Positions 1 through 12,763 of a DNA stretch of 44,413 bases are shown piece after piece. Under the pieces are notes generated by a model. It saw only the letters and a program-made list of their open reading frames with translations, made no database searches and was not told the origin of the DNA. Source of the DNA: Lichtheimia corymbifera B2541. Taxonomy: Eukaryota > Mucoromycota > Mucoromycetes > Mucorales > Lichtheimiaceae. Numbering within the stretch: the stretch's first letter is position 1; each line of letters begins with the position of its first letter. Both the position numbers and the translations under genes were made by a program. The stretch lies in the NCBI GenBank assembly GCA_000697475.1, contig JNEU01000753.1:1-44413 (forward strand). Reading direction: 5' to 3'.

Positions 1-2
1 GA

Positions 3-951
3 TTTCTGAATTTGATCAAAGAGTTGCGCGTTGTATTCTTGCAAGATGTTGTGATGTTGCGTGATCTCCCTCATCTAAGTACATCCAAATTATTCAACCA
101 CGCCTTGTTTGAAGATCCAGAGTTTTTACAATTCGAACAACAGCTTTTGACTGCATCACGTACAGAATCCAACCCGCAACAAAGTCATCTCCATCAAGTG
201 GCACCTATCATCGGAAATGGACTCTCAGACTTAGGAGGAAGAATCGATGGTATTGAAAGTCGTTTAGAACAACATTTTCACGAGGCACAGCAAGCTAGGG
301 TGGCTGCATGTAATACGGCGCAGAGTAAGTGAATCAAACATGGGCTATAGTCATTGTGCTTTTCCTAATTCAATGACAAGGCATCAAACGTCTTTTTCAA
401 GGGTTAGCTGGTCTAGCGAATAGTATCAATGATCCCACTTTTGCACCAACATTCACTGACAGCAGCAACACCAACAGCATTAATGATAACAATGATAACA
501 GCAACAGCAACACCAGCACCTCCGACAACATCAGCACTGATCAAAATTATGAGATTAAACTTGTTGAAAACGTCATGCAAGCGTGGAAGGAATGGGATAC
601 AGGTCTTCTCCTTGGGTCTCCAGCAATAAACGATCTCGAAGCAAGGTTTAATACTGATTGGCGGAATTCAGGCAAAGGTATGCAGGTTTGCATGTCATCA
701 TTGCTAAACACTAATGCGATTGTGTAGCTCGTCAAAGGTTTAGCAGACGCATGAAAATCATCAAAGCAATTGAAAAGATCAGCAATGATGAAGGTGTTGG
801 TAAAGATGTAGCAGCTTCTCGTCTAGACGAGCGTCGTGCTCAGAATGGATGGTCAATGACCGATTGCAAAAGGAACTCACCAAGAGAGATGTGTTGGATA
901 TTATGCAAGGTTTGGATTATGAATAGCATTATTACGTTGAACATCGTCTAA
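3..951 (+). CDS. 3' end of Crypton-type Ndc10-II/GCR1_C DNA-binding protein (partial, apparent frameshift)
   Basis: The gene is cut by the left edge of the window. Exons read as 3..324, 381..677 and 728..951, with GTAAGT/AAG and GTATGC/TAG introns that keep phase. The first exon resembles the end of the Ndc10 second domain (VVFLQDVVMLRD, then a Q-rich coiled segment). The middle is Ser/Asn-rich. The tail is a GCR1_C-type DNA-binding domain (VENVMQAWKEWDTGL ... DWRNSGKARQRFSRR). In fungi this pair of domains is typical of Crypton tyrosine-recombinase elements and proteins derived from them. From about position 855 the family-like reading moves to another frame (RLQKELTKRDVLDIMQGLDYE, stop 924-926), while the annotated frame continues to 951. 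This suggests a one-base deletion and a decaying copy. The domain assignment is by eye. Confidence 0.6.
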
Positions 952-1518
952 CTGGTCATGCATGGCATTTAGGATTGGATGCTTAGCTCGCGCGCAGACG
1001 CAGCACACACACACACACACACACACGTGAAAGAAAGTAATAGAATATCCATAACATCATACATTGAATAAATCAACGCTAGTCATCTCGTGTATAATAC
1101 AAGGACGCTATTAAGTGTTTATCTATCACATATCGTGGCATACATCCGTTGTATATATTCAACTAGGCAAAGATGGGTGTTAGTAGGTTCCTCCAGCATT
1201 GATGAATGATCCATATGTAGTACCTTCCAAATATGTAGTCATTTTATATATCATCAATCATATAAAATTAGCTATGTGCTATTCTGTGACCAACGGTATA
1301 GGATACCTGTGGTATATTGCGCTTTGGCGCAATTTTACGCAGGTATCTTGCCTACCCCCGCTTGTGACCCTGCCAAAAATTTGGCGGGGTTGGTCACAAT
1401 TTTCGGTGACCTGGTGACCAACGATAATGATACTTCACAATGAACAAGGGCCACCTATCATATAGCATCACGCTTACAGCATATGTAAAAACATAAAGGT
1501 GCCTGTATCTCTAAACTT
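952..1518. other. Gene-free stretch with CA microsatellite
   Basis: No plausible gene is seen here. The stretch holds a (CA)n run at about 1001-1025, AT-rich sequence, and the hairpin cluster listed separately at 1283-1432. Confidence 0.6.
1283..1432. repeat. Foldback / MITE-like hairpin cluster
   Basis: Several inverted repeats lie together. TTGCGC-TTTG-GCGCAA is a perfect short hairpin. Around it GGATACCTG pairs with CAGGTATC. Next to it GTGACC..TGCCAAA pairs with TTTGGCGGGG.TGGTCAC. The whole is bracketed by two direct copies of GTGACCAACG. The form fits a small foldback element, but no target-site duplication could be fixed. Confidence 0.4.
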
Positions 1519-2495
1519 TACAATCAAGCCTATGACTTTTATCTAAATGAAGTTGATCAACATGTCGAAGCCCAACCTCTGATCAAGTTTCACTAAGGAG
1601 GTGGACAATCGCGGGGGTGTGCACTATACACTCTACGTCTCTATTATATTTGGATCATCCCGCATTTAAGATTCTCATAATGAAGCATACGGTTTTTAAA
1701 TGAATGAAGTTGATCACATGACTCAGCGAAGCTTCTTACCAAATTTCATGTTCGAAATGGGGAATCCCAAGATAATGCATAGTAATCGACATTTCATGAA
1801 TATGGGCGGGTGCGGAATTTCTGTCGGTCATAGTAAATCCCACATTATATCCTCCCATTCAAGATTTTCAAATGAAGTATGAGGTCTTTATGAGAACGAA
1901 AATGATCAGTGCCTGCAAGTACCTTGTGTGAAAGTTTCATCTTTAAAAAAGGGAATCTCGAGTCATGGGGCCGTCCAACCTACATATATTTCCATCCGTT
2001 CATCGTCGGACGCTCCCGTTCTAATTCTCACAATGAAGCCTACGATTTTTATTTGAATGGAGTTGATCAGCATGTTGAAGCCCACCCGTCTGACCAAATT
2101 TGACGATGGAGGTGGACAAGCGCGGGGGTGTGCACTATGTACCCTACTTGCGTTCCACCCATCCATCGTCTCCCCTATATTTGGACCGTCCGATTCATTG
2201 AAGCATAATAATGAAGCATGTAGTTTTTAAATGAATGGAGTTGATCAGCATGACTCAGAGAACCTTCATACCAAGTTTCAAGTTCAAAGTGGGCAATCCC
2301 AAGAAACTACATACTAATTGACTTTTTCATAAATCCGGCGCTTTCCCAATTTTCATCCGTCATAGTCAATCCCACATTATGCTCTCCCTTTCGAAATTTT
2401 CAAATGAAGTGTGGGTTCTTTATTAAGACAAAGTTGTTCAGCATGTCCAAAAGCACCTTGTGTGCAAGTTTGAGGTCAAGGTGAGCAATGTTAAG
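1519..2495. repeat. Satellite-like tandem array, monomers of about 155-195 nt in a three-monomer higher-order unit
   Basis: A boundary motif of the form TTCTCAYAATGAAGC-TACG followed by TTTTTA..TGAA, then GTTGATCA.CATG, recurs near 1519, 1672, 1866, 2024, 2205 and 2396. Monomers one and four share GAAGCCCA and CGCGGGGGTGTGCACTAT. Monomers two and five share CATGACTCAG and the CCCACATTAT block. Monomers three and six share CACCTTGTGTG-like sequence. The best alignment is therefore with an offset of about 507-530 nt, that is three monomers. Copies are well diverged and there is no long open frame. The function is unknown. Confidence 0.7.
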
Positions 2496-2751
2496 ATCAT
2501 GGATCAATTATACAGTGTGCATGGATCTGTCGGACGGTACCTGGTCTACTTAATTTCCACTTCTTCCTCTCAGCTTCTTGCCTTTTGCTCTCCCATTCTC
2601 AACTGTTGCCCCATTCAAGCACAATTACCACCTGCGAAGAATTGCCCTTCTTCAACCCATCATGTCAATGCTACGAATGCCTTGATCTGGTTGTCTTTGA
2701 CTGAACGGCAAGTGCATGGCGTGCGTGTAAACCCCACGACAACACACTCGT

Positions 2752-3050
2752 TCTTGACACTCCACCTTCTCTTGTACACTCCTCAACCACAATCAATCGC
2801 AACAGCGTTCTTTCCAGCAGCTGCTATTAGCAAGGTCTTCACTCCATTGTTTCCTCAAGTCATTTGCAGGAACTTGCGTTACACCCTTTTTCACATGGAC
2901 AGCAGATAGCCCTTATGTAGAAGCCGCTTTATTTGCATGCAGCAACTCTCTTTTAATACATAAGAATTCCTGTGGATATGCATACGGATATGGAACATGG
3001 GATGCGAAGGGATTGGATAAACGTATCGCGTGGAAAGGGAGCCTTGCTGT
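2752..3050 (+). repeat. Dispersed repeat, left copy (inverted partner at 44103-44413)
   Basis: This block, from GACACTCCACCTTCTCTTG to GGGAGCCTTGC, matches the reverse complement of the last 300 or so bases of the window along its whole length, with scattered substitutions and small indels. Shared landmarks are CGCAACAGCGTTC, CAGCTGCTATTAGCAAG, ATGGACAGCAGATA, AGAAGCCGCTTTATTT and CGTATCGCGTGG. Open frames across it are not convincingly coding. It is probably a fragment of a transposable element or another multicopy sequence of unknown type. Confidence 0.75.
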
Positions 3051-3726
3051 TTATGCATCCATTGTCAACTTCGAACTTGATGCCAACATCCCGAACGACT
3101 GATGTATCCTACTCCATGGCAACTACAATCATCCTCCTTTATGCAACCTGTCAATCATCACCATCCAACTCCAGGTTTTGCACGCTATGGGTATGTTCGC
3201 CCACACATCAAGAACCACCTGATTTCATCCCTTCACCTTTGTGCAATGCACGACCAAATGATTTAGAAACTCTCCAAATCGATGTATCTCCTTCATTAAT
3301 AGAACCACTCATTGTACTATTACTAATGTATCTTTTGTGAATGTTGTTGGATTAAAGTTACTTTAGCGAACATAAAGTTGTGTTGCGAATCGTTGCGTTT
3401 CATATGGCTTGTTGTAGGTAAAACAGCAATCTTGATTCAAGAGTCTAGTGTCTGCATACGCATGATGATTCTGCTCATGTACAAATATGCAAGCAGCATT
3501 GCCATGACTCAACAACCAGTGTGCATGCAATTGGTCATTGTTTGTGAAGGTGGGTCATGTGATATCCATTATGTAAAATGTGCATGATGGATGCCCACCC
3601 ATCCACGCATCAAAGGCCTATTCTTTTTCCCATCATTTCGTGCGACCTGACCATTTCCCCGCATCCTTTGTCCTCCACCGAGCACTCGGTCGTCCATATT
3701 CTCTTTCTCTTATTTTTATCACTGCA
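3051..3726. other. Intergenic sequence upstream of the M20 gene
   Basis: No convincing gene is present. A short HGNYNHPP-like reading at about 3115-3145 recalls FLYWCH/MULE-type zinc-finger remnants, but it is interrupted by stops and is too short to call. The last part should contain the promoter and 5' UTR of the downstream amidohydrolase gene. Confidence 0.4.
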
Positions 3727-5350
3727 ATGAACAGCATCATGGAGAAGACCATTGTCGACACAATCGAGGCTGCTAGTCATGAGCTGCGTCGCATTAGCTT
3801 GGAGGTAAAGTACAGGGTGTGGTTGTGTGTATATATAGGTGTGTGTATAGGTTAACATGATGTTATCTCGTTTAATATATATAGCTTTATGAACATCCTG
3901 AGATTGGAGAACACGAATATCGCGCTTGTCGATTGTTGACCGAGTACCTGGAAGGAAAGGGCTTCAAAGTGACACGTGAGGCAGCTGGCATGCCAACAGC
4001 CTTCATGGCCGAATATTCCAATAGCGCCCATGGACGTCGCGTAGGATTCTGTAGCGAATACGATGCATTGCCAGGGTAACATACGCGCTTATTGCATCAT
4101 TGTCGAATATCGAGACACTGATTATCTACCCTATGATACATTGTAGCATTGGACAAGCTTGCGGACATGAATTGATAGCCATTAGTGGTTTGGCCTGTGC
4201 ATTGGCCACCAAGGCCTTGTTGGAAAAGAACTTGATCCAAGGAACGGTCATATTGTATGGAACACCAGCAGAAGAATCTACCAGTGGCAAGATCACATTT
4301 GTTCAACAAGGCCTAGTAGAGAGTCGTGTGGATGTAGCCATGATGATGCAAGTATCTTTATTACAGGGCGTGTGAATCAAGGGAATGATATGTACTACGT
4401 GGGAATACTAATGGTGCCTAAATTAGTCATCCTGGTCCAGGGGATGGGCTTTATGTCAACTATCTTGCACTTGATTCGGTGACAGTTGAATACTTTGGCA
4501 AGGCCTCACACGCTGGCCAAGCGCCATGGGATGGTATCAATGCAGTGGATGCCATGATGCAAGCTTGGGATAACGTATCCATGCTCCGTCAACAGACATT
4601 GACCACCAATAGAATTCACGGCATAATCACCAACGGCGGTAAATCGGTATGTGTGTAAACGTATTCCATCTTTAATATGTGCACGCGATTCATGCATGTT
4701 CCCAATAGGCTAATGTGATTCCAGATTATGCAAGTTGCAGCTTCATTGCTCGATCCCTTACAAAGGCACAACTCGCTGAGCTCAAGACCAAGATCGAGAA
4801 TTGTCTCAAGGCTGCTGCTGTGGCAACTGGATGCAATATCAAGATACAATGGGCACCCAAAGGACCTACGGATGGTAAAGGATCATAATGGGGGAGGGGA
4901 TGATGTGTGTATCTATCTAACCTTTGGGTCGTATATAATACTGTACCTTAGACGTGTTCCAGAATGAACCCCTAGCTGAAACTTACAAACACTACATGGA
5001 AGCTCAAGGCATCAAGTTTTTGCCCAAATCGGTTGAAGAAGGGGTTGCTGGTGGATCCACTGATATGGGCAACTTTTCATACGTCGTACCCACTATCCAT
5101 CCATTGTAAGATTGCTATGCGTATTCGTGTCTCTGATGGTTATTAATGTTTCTTTAACAGCTTTGGAATTGGTACAACTGCACCTAACCACACGGTCGAG
5201 TTTGCAAAAGCAACCATTACTGAGGAAGCCCACAAGGCTACATTGGTCGCAGCGGAATGTCTCGCAAAGACAGCAGCTTCTGTATTCTTAGATGACCAGC
5301 TATATCAACAAGCCTGTGCATTCTTTGCAAAAGGAAAGCCCCAAGTATAA
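3727..5350 (+). CDS. M20-family amidohydrolase / dipeptidase (PM20D2-like)
   Basis: Exons: 3727..3804, 3885..4075, 4147..4347, 4427..4646, 4709..4874, 4952..5105, 5161..5350, giving 399 residues. Visible M20 features are LYEHPEIGEHEYRA near residue 27, the metal-site segment QACGHELIA (Cys95, His97), the catalytic pair TPAEES (Glu132, Glu133), HPGPGDG at 158-164, the dimerisation-domain SHAGQAPWDGINA, and the final metal-site His in APNHTVEF. This set fits the peptidase M20 domain-containing 2 / amidohydrolase group, metal-dependent cytosolic hydrolases of N-acyl or dipeptide bonds. The exact substrate cannot be told. The third intron (4348-4426) must use a GC donor (GCAAGT) to keep HPGPGDG in frame. 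The ATG at 3739 is an alternative start. Confidence 0.88.
4348..4426 (+). other. GC-AG intron in the M20 gene
   Basis: The only join that gives ATG ATG AT|T CAT CCT GGT (MMIHPGPGDG) uses the donor GCAAGT at 4348 and the acceptor TTAG at 4426, with a TACTAAT branch-like site at about 4407. GCAAGT is the known consensus of GC-AG introns. The neighbouring GTATCT donor (4351) would break the frame. Confidence 0.8.
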
Positions 5351-5523
5351 TAATAATTTGTAGTTGTAGATTACCAACAGTGTATTTACAGTTTAAGAGA
5401 ATGATATACAATGTAAAACGAGAACATAAAAAAAGTGCGTGTGTGAGCGTGTGTGGGATAAGAGATATTGGGATGACTATGGCTGTGAATGGTTGAATGT
5501 TGAGGGGTGGGTAGAATGATGAA

Positions 5524-7859
<2,336 letters not shown>

Positions 7860-10216
7860 ATGGCAAACAAAGTGGCCGATGCTTCAAAACCGCCTGTCGC
7901 TCCGCCTGGATCGCAGTTATCGTTTGACGATCAGCTTGAACGCCTTGATTTCTCGGGTGATGCCATTGACGCAGCTTTAAGGTATAGAAATGGCGTCGTT
8001 TTCTCTCTCGCAATGGAGTGATTGTATGTATTCACATTTTCTTTCTTTATCATAAATGGATCTATAGGAAACTATTGGCCCTAGTGCAATTACCCAAAGA
8101 GGCTCAACAGATCGATCGTGCTATGCAGGACTTTGCAAGTCGATATCATGAATGCAATCCCGATTTGATGCATAATCCAGGTACGCACGCAACAGCCTAA
8201 AGGATCCTTGTGGATGTTTTATTGACAATGATTTTACATGGCTATAGATACCATCTATGCAATTGCATTTTCGATCCTTTTGCTTCATACCGACGCACAC
8301 AACAAGAATGTCCGACACAAGATGAACAAGGATACCTTTATTGCTCATACCAAGTTGATTGATGAAAGTGAAGATATACCCAATGAGATACTGGACGTAA
8401 GTAAATTACATATACACACATTGGTGGTGTCACTTTTGCTGAGCATATATGCATAGATCATGTATGACAACATCGTGTCTACCGAATTTACATATGCAGA
8501 GCAATCAAGTGACGATGATGAAGTCAACAAGACATCATGGCTAGGACGATTAGTTTGGAATGAAAGCACATCTTCAGTAGTGGGCAACAACAACAACAAC
8601 AACAATACGTCTCTATACTCGGTAAGATGATTAGTGGGAGGGGGGAAGGTAAACATTCGTTAGTATAAAAACAGATGTGCTGAATGAAGATAGATAGAAC
8701 GATGATTTGGTATCACGGTTGACTCAGCTCATGCCAGATACAAACACTTGTCATTACACACGGCGCGATATCAATATCAAAGAGATCCACATGGCATTTC
8801 AGGATATACGATACTTGTATCTCTCGGGTGTAAGAAGCAGGCAGCAGCATCAACGTCTATTATGGAGTAATGGTGGTGGTAGTAGTGGTGGTGACGATAG
8901 CAATGATCAATCCATGTACCGTGTACGCGTGGTGAAAGCGGCAGTGATGGAGCGCAAATACGACTTGTTACCAGGTGGCAAACGTACAAGCACTCGTGGA
9001 TGGCGTTCCTTTGGTGTTGCCTTGACAGGCAGTCAAATTGTCTTTTTTTCGGATACGGCTGCTTTTTCAGCATGGCTTGAAAATGATGATCATGATCAGC
9101 AACAGCAACAGCTCACTCCAACAAAGACAACAAGCAATCGACCTTACCTTCCATTCTTACATCCATCCATTTCTACAACAACAATCAGCACCAACGCTGT
9201 ATCATTCACTTCGACTTTTATGGCACCATCACCATCACTACCAGCAGCAGCAAACAATCATGCCATACTACGACCTGTACAGATTATATCCTTGGAGAAT
9301 GCAGTGTGTGTCTATGATGAAGCATATACCAAATATCCACACGTGATGCGGCTTTTGACAGGAGATGGCCAACAATTCCTCTTCAAGGCCAAGGATAGCG
9401 ATGATTTGGATGATTGGATGGCCAAAATCAATTATGTTGCTACCGCAAAGACAAAAGGTGTGCGATTACGACCTATTAATGACAACCATACGGAAAAAAT
9501 CAGGGTACGTTTGATCAATGATCAATGATTTAATAAGTGTGAGACACTCATCAAAGGTGATTTAGGTGACCATTGAATCGTTGGATGAGCATATGGTGGA
9601 ATTGCAGCGATCCATTGATAAGGATTTGATGCTCCGACGTAATTTGTTAGTACTGGAACCAATGCAACGATCGACAAGGGAAAGAATGATATCTTATGCC
9701 GAGACGTTGGGTCGACAATTACGGCAAAAATGGTCAGTGATGCAACAACTTTTATGTTATCACGCTTTTTGCAAAATGGCCTTGGCACATCCTACTATCA
9801 CTGGGCGTCGATTTGATCGATCAGCAACAGCGCCTATCCTTCCCAGTAATCACAACCACCGTGATGAGGAGGATAATGACCAACAACAACAACAAGGTCT
9901 TGCTACACTTGACAACAGCCATCATCATCATCATTCTCTTGAACGTCGATTATCTTGTCCTCCATTTCCTTTTGAGCTTGACGACAACCAGGCTGGATCG
10001 ACAACAACGGCAACAAGAGCTGCACAGACATTGAATGTCCCATCATCATCTTTAATGGATCGACGAAACAGGAGTAACAGCAATCCTTCTCATGACCACA
10101 AGGAACTAAAATCAAGAGCAAGAAGTGGATCTGCAGTGTCATCGAGTAGTGTAAATGATGAGATATCGCTAGAAAATGATGAACATGAAGGATCGGATAC
10201 CCATCATCAGCATTGA
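7860..10216 (+). CDS. Sec7-PH Arf guanine-nucleotide exchange factor (Syt1-like)
   Basis: Exons: 7860..7981, 8068..8180, 8248..8396, 8457..8621, 8698..9504, 9566..10216, giving 668 residues. The Sec7 catalytic core is clear: ALRKLLALVQLPKEAQQIDR, with the glutamic finger at Glu52, followed by AIAFSILLLHTDAHN at 83-97 and NEILDIMYDN. A split PH domain follows (YRVRVVKAAVM at about 257 to DDLDDWMAKINYV at about 430), with a low-complexity insert. After it comes a helical segment and a His/Gln/Ser-rich tail. This order and the short Sec7 N-terminal half match the fungal Syt1 group, which activates Arf GTPases on Golgi/endosomal membranes. The ATG at 7860 follows a T-rich leader and is the first ATG in frame. 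Confidence 0.88.
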
Positions 10217-10316
10217 AAATTCATATGACTGGCCATGCTTAATTGGACCACCACACGTTTTGAACTTGTCCTCTCTCTCTCTCTCTCTCTTTTTATTTAA
10301 CTTTCCCTTTTACAAC

Positions 10317-10679
10317 ATGTACTGCATGCGATACTTTATTCCATTACTACTCTTGCCATTTCCCGATGCACCGCCTGTCTTTGTCATCTTGTTTCTTGTC
10401 TCTTTTTTTCTACATCAAAAGCCATGGTATGTATAGATTGCAAGATTGGAGATCAAGCGTATAGGTTACTGATTGGAGCTTTTCTATAGCATTTATTGTA
10501 CACTCTTGTTGATTGCACTATTCTCTTCTACATGTTACTGGGGACAAGGACGGTGTTGGATCGATTTACATCAATCACATATATTTGACGTACGCAAGGA
10601 CTCGAACGCAACATTTGGCCCTGGAGATGGTTGGTGGAACTGGAAAGTAACCTTACCTATTGGTCAAGTCAGTTCGTAA
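10317..10679 (+). CDS. Small spliced membrane protein candidate, 99 residues, unknown function
   Basis: Two exons, 10317..10426 and 10490..10679, join across a canonical GTATGT...TATAG intron to give exactly 99 codons plus stop. The product has two hydrophobic segments (about residues 7-31 and 38-54) and then a Cys/Trp-rich stretch (CYWGQGRCWIDL) and GPGDGWWNWK. I do not recognise the family. It begins only 100 nt after the Sec7 gene stop, just after a CT-rich tract. Consistent phase and composition argue for a real gene, but it could be chance 3' UTR reading. Confidence 0.45.
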
Positions 10680-11184
10680 AAGGATCGACAACCGAGAGCA
10701 AAAGCGAGAGAACAAAGCGACAAACACACACACACACACACGCACAACACAAGCACACCATACCCTTCATCACCACCCTATTTCATTATCATCATTTATT
10801 GTACACACACGCACACATATATACACAAAGCGCTATTTTATCCTATCCTCCTCTTCCTCTTCCTTCCTCCTCGTTGTTATTTTTCATTTTGATCAAAAGC
10901 TGTAGATAAAAGGGAGAAAAGAGCGAGTTGTGAGCGAGGTGATCCTTCCATTTAAAGCGGTTGTTCATTCATTGTGAGAATGGCGGATGATAAAGTGACA
11001 CAAAAAGTGAGATGGCGGGTAATATTACTCTCTGTTCCTCTCTCTCTTAACCTTTTTACTTGGTTGGGGCAGCACCCCTCTTTGCGGCACATCAAAAACT
11101 GTTAGGCTGGAACGTGCTATCTTGTTTATATTTATTGCTTCTTTTTCTTCTTTTCTGTCATTTTGTTCATCCTCTTTTTCCATC
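10680..11184. other. Intergenic, CA-rich and T-rich
   Basis: Contains CACACA tracts at about 10725-10745 and 10800-10815 and a T-rich leader before the esterase gene. No gene is seen. Confidence 0.5.
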
Positions 11185-12763
11185 ATGGACAGCATTCGCA
11201 AGAATTTACGTAAACTTCCTCCAGGAGCAGTCATCAAGGTCCTTCGTAAAGTCTTTGCTTATCCTGCTCCTGCTGCACGAATGATCCTTAATGATATTAC
11301 GCGCCCACGCAAATCGCATAAACCTTGGATTCACAAGGTACCTTGGAATCAAGCCTGGTCAGGTTGCTGGATCGGTGAACAAGTCTATAAACTCGATGAA
11401 ATTGCTCTTAAACGACGTATCGATCAAGCCGACATTATCTTCTTCAACGTTCATGGTAATATTCTGGCCCGTTCCCCCCCTTTTCACTCTCTCTTTATTA
11501 CACACCCCACATATATATATTTCTTGTGTGACCCAAGCGCTCATATTCTTGTACAACCATTCTAGGCGGTGGTTTTCGTTTAGGCACTGCAACAATGTAC
11601 ATGGATACATACATTCGTTGGATCACTTTTCTCAAGAAAAAGTATAATCTCAATGTGATGATCATGTCGATTGATTACAGGTAAACTACTTTGTTGTCAA
11701 GGGGAAGGGGTGTTGTTTTGCATGACAACGGGTGTTTTGTTGGTAGGATGATCATCATCGCTGATACTCAAATACTTTATTTTATTCTCCTCAGATTGGC
11801 ACCCGAATACAAGTATCCCAGCCCAGTCGAGGATGTAGTCAAGGCTTATGAACATCTTGTCAATGATCTTCATGTGGACCCTGCCAAAGTGATCGTCACT
11901 GGTGACTCGGCTGGTGCCTCTTTGACCTTGGAAATGCTGTTCTTGACTCACGATCCAAGCATGTTTGAGATTGTCACGGATGATCCTGATGAGGAAGCTG
12001 CCGAAGGACCCTTGGTAAGCGAGTTGCCACGACCTGCAGGTGCTGTCTTTGTTTCCCCCATTGTTACGGACGAGACAACATCAGAATCCTGGCGTGAGAA
12101 TACAAAATACGATTTCATTTCACAACACACAGCCAAGGTATGTACATGCATATATATCTTAATTGGAAACATCATCCATGACTCACTATCATCCAGGTCA
12201 TCAAACGTGATTATTTTGAAAAGATGCCAAAGGATCCTGATGGTCCTATGGAACAATCCCAAGTTCTTGGTATTGCAAAACTCCAAACTGGTTTCCAGGC
12301 CTTCCTCCCCCCACACGTGCTCATGTATGTGGGTGACAAGGAGGTGCTACGTGATGATTGTTTGGATTTGGCTGAAAAGGCAGAAAGCGATGGCGTCAAT
12401 TGGCAAACAGTGGTAGAGGATGCAGTACATGATTGGTTTTGTGTTCGCGAGGTGGTCAAAGACAAGGCGATCTTGGATCGAGCGGATATTGTGTTTGCCG
12501 ACTTTTGTTATCGCGCTGTGGTGGTACCACGAGAAGGTCGTCTTTCCAGTTTCATCATGGCAAGCAATCGTACAAGTGAAGGATTGGAAGCAGTTCCTGA
12601 AGGTGATGAGGATCAAGTGGGCTCAGATGAAGATGATGACGAGTTTCATGAAGCACTCTCAACAACCGATACAGAATTGGAGGCAACCATCTTGAAACAA
12701 TTGGATGAGCAAATGCCACCCACACCCAACTCGAGAAGTTCCACCTTGACTGTCTACGTCTAG
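11185..12763 (+). CDS. Alpha/beta-hydrolase esterase, GDXG / hormone-sensitive-lipase family
   Basis: Exons: 11185..11455, 11566..11680, 11795..12137, 12197..12763, giving 431 residues. The oxyanion-hole motif HGGGF (90-94) is rebuilt across the first intron. DYRLAPEYKYPSPVED and the nucleophile elbow GDSAG (Ser167) follow. VGDKEVLRDD (Asp290) and VHDWF (His321) supply the rest of the triad. This is the pattern of HSL/GDXG lipolytic enzymes acting on short acyl esters or sterol acetates (compare yeast Say1). A 50-residue acidic and Ser/Thr-rich tail lies beyond the catalytic domain. No clear signal peptide is seen. The substrate is not determinable. Confidence 0.88.

Noticed and set aside
1519..2495. 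Calling the satellite-like array a centromere
   Set aside because: Only about 1 kb of diverged monomers is visible. Sequence alone gives no evidence of centromere function.
2460..3340. Two open frames (149 and 122 codons) across the left copy of the dispersed repeat
   Set aside because: No domain or splice-consistent extension. The right copy of the repeat breaks the same frame, so it is not under coding constraint.
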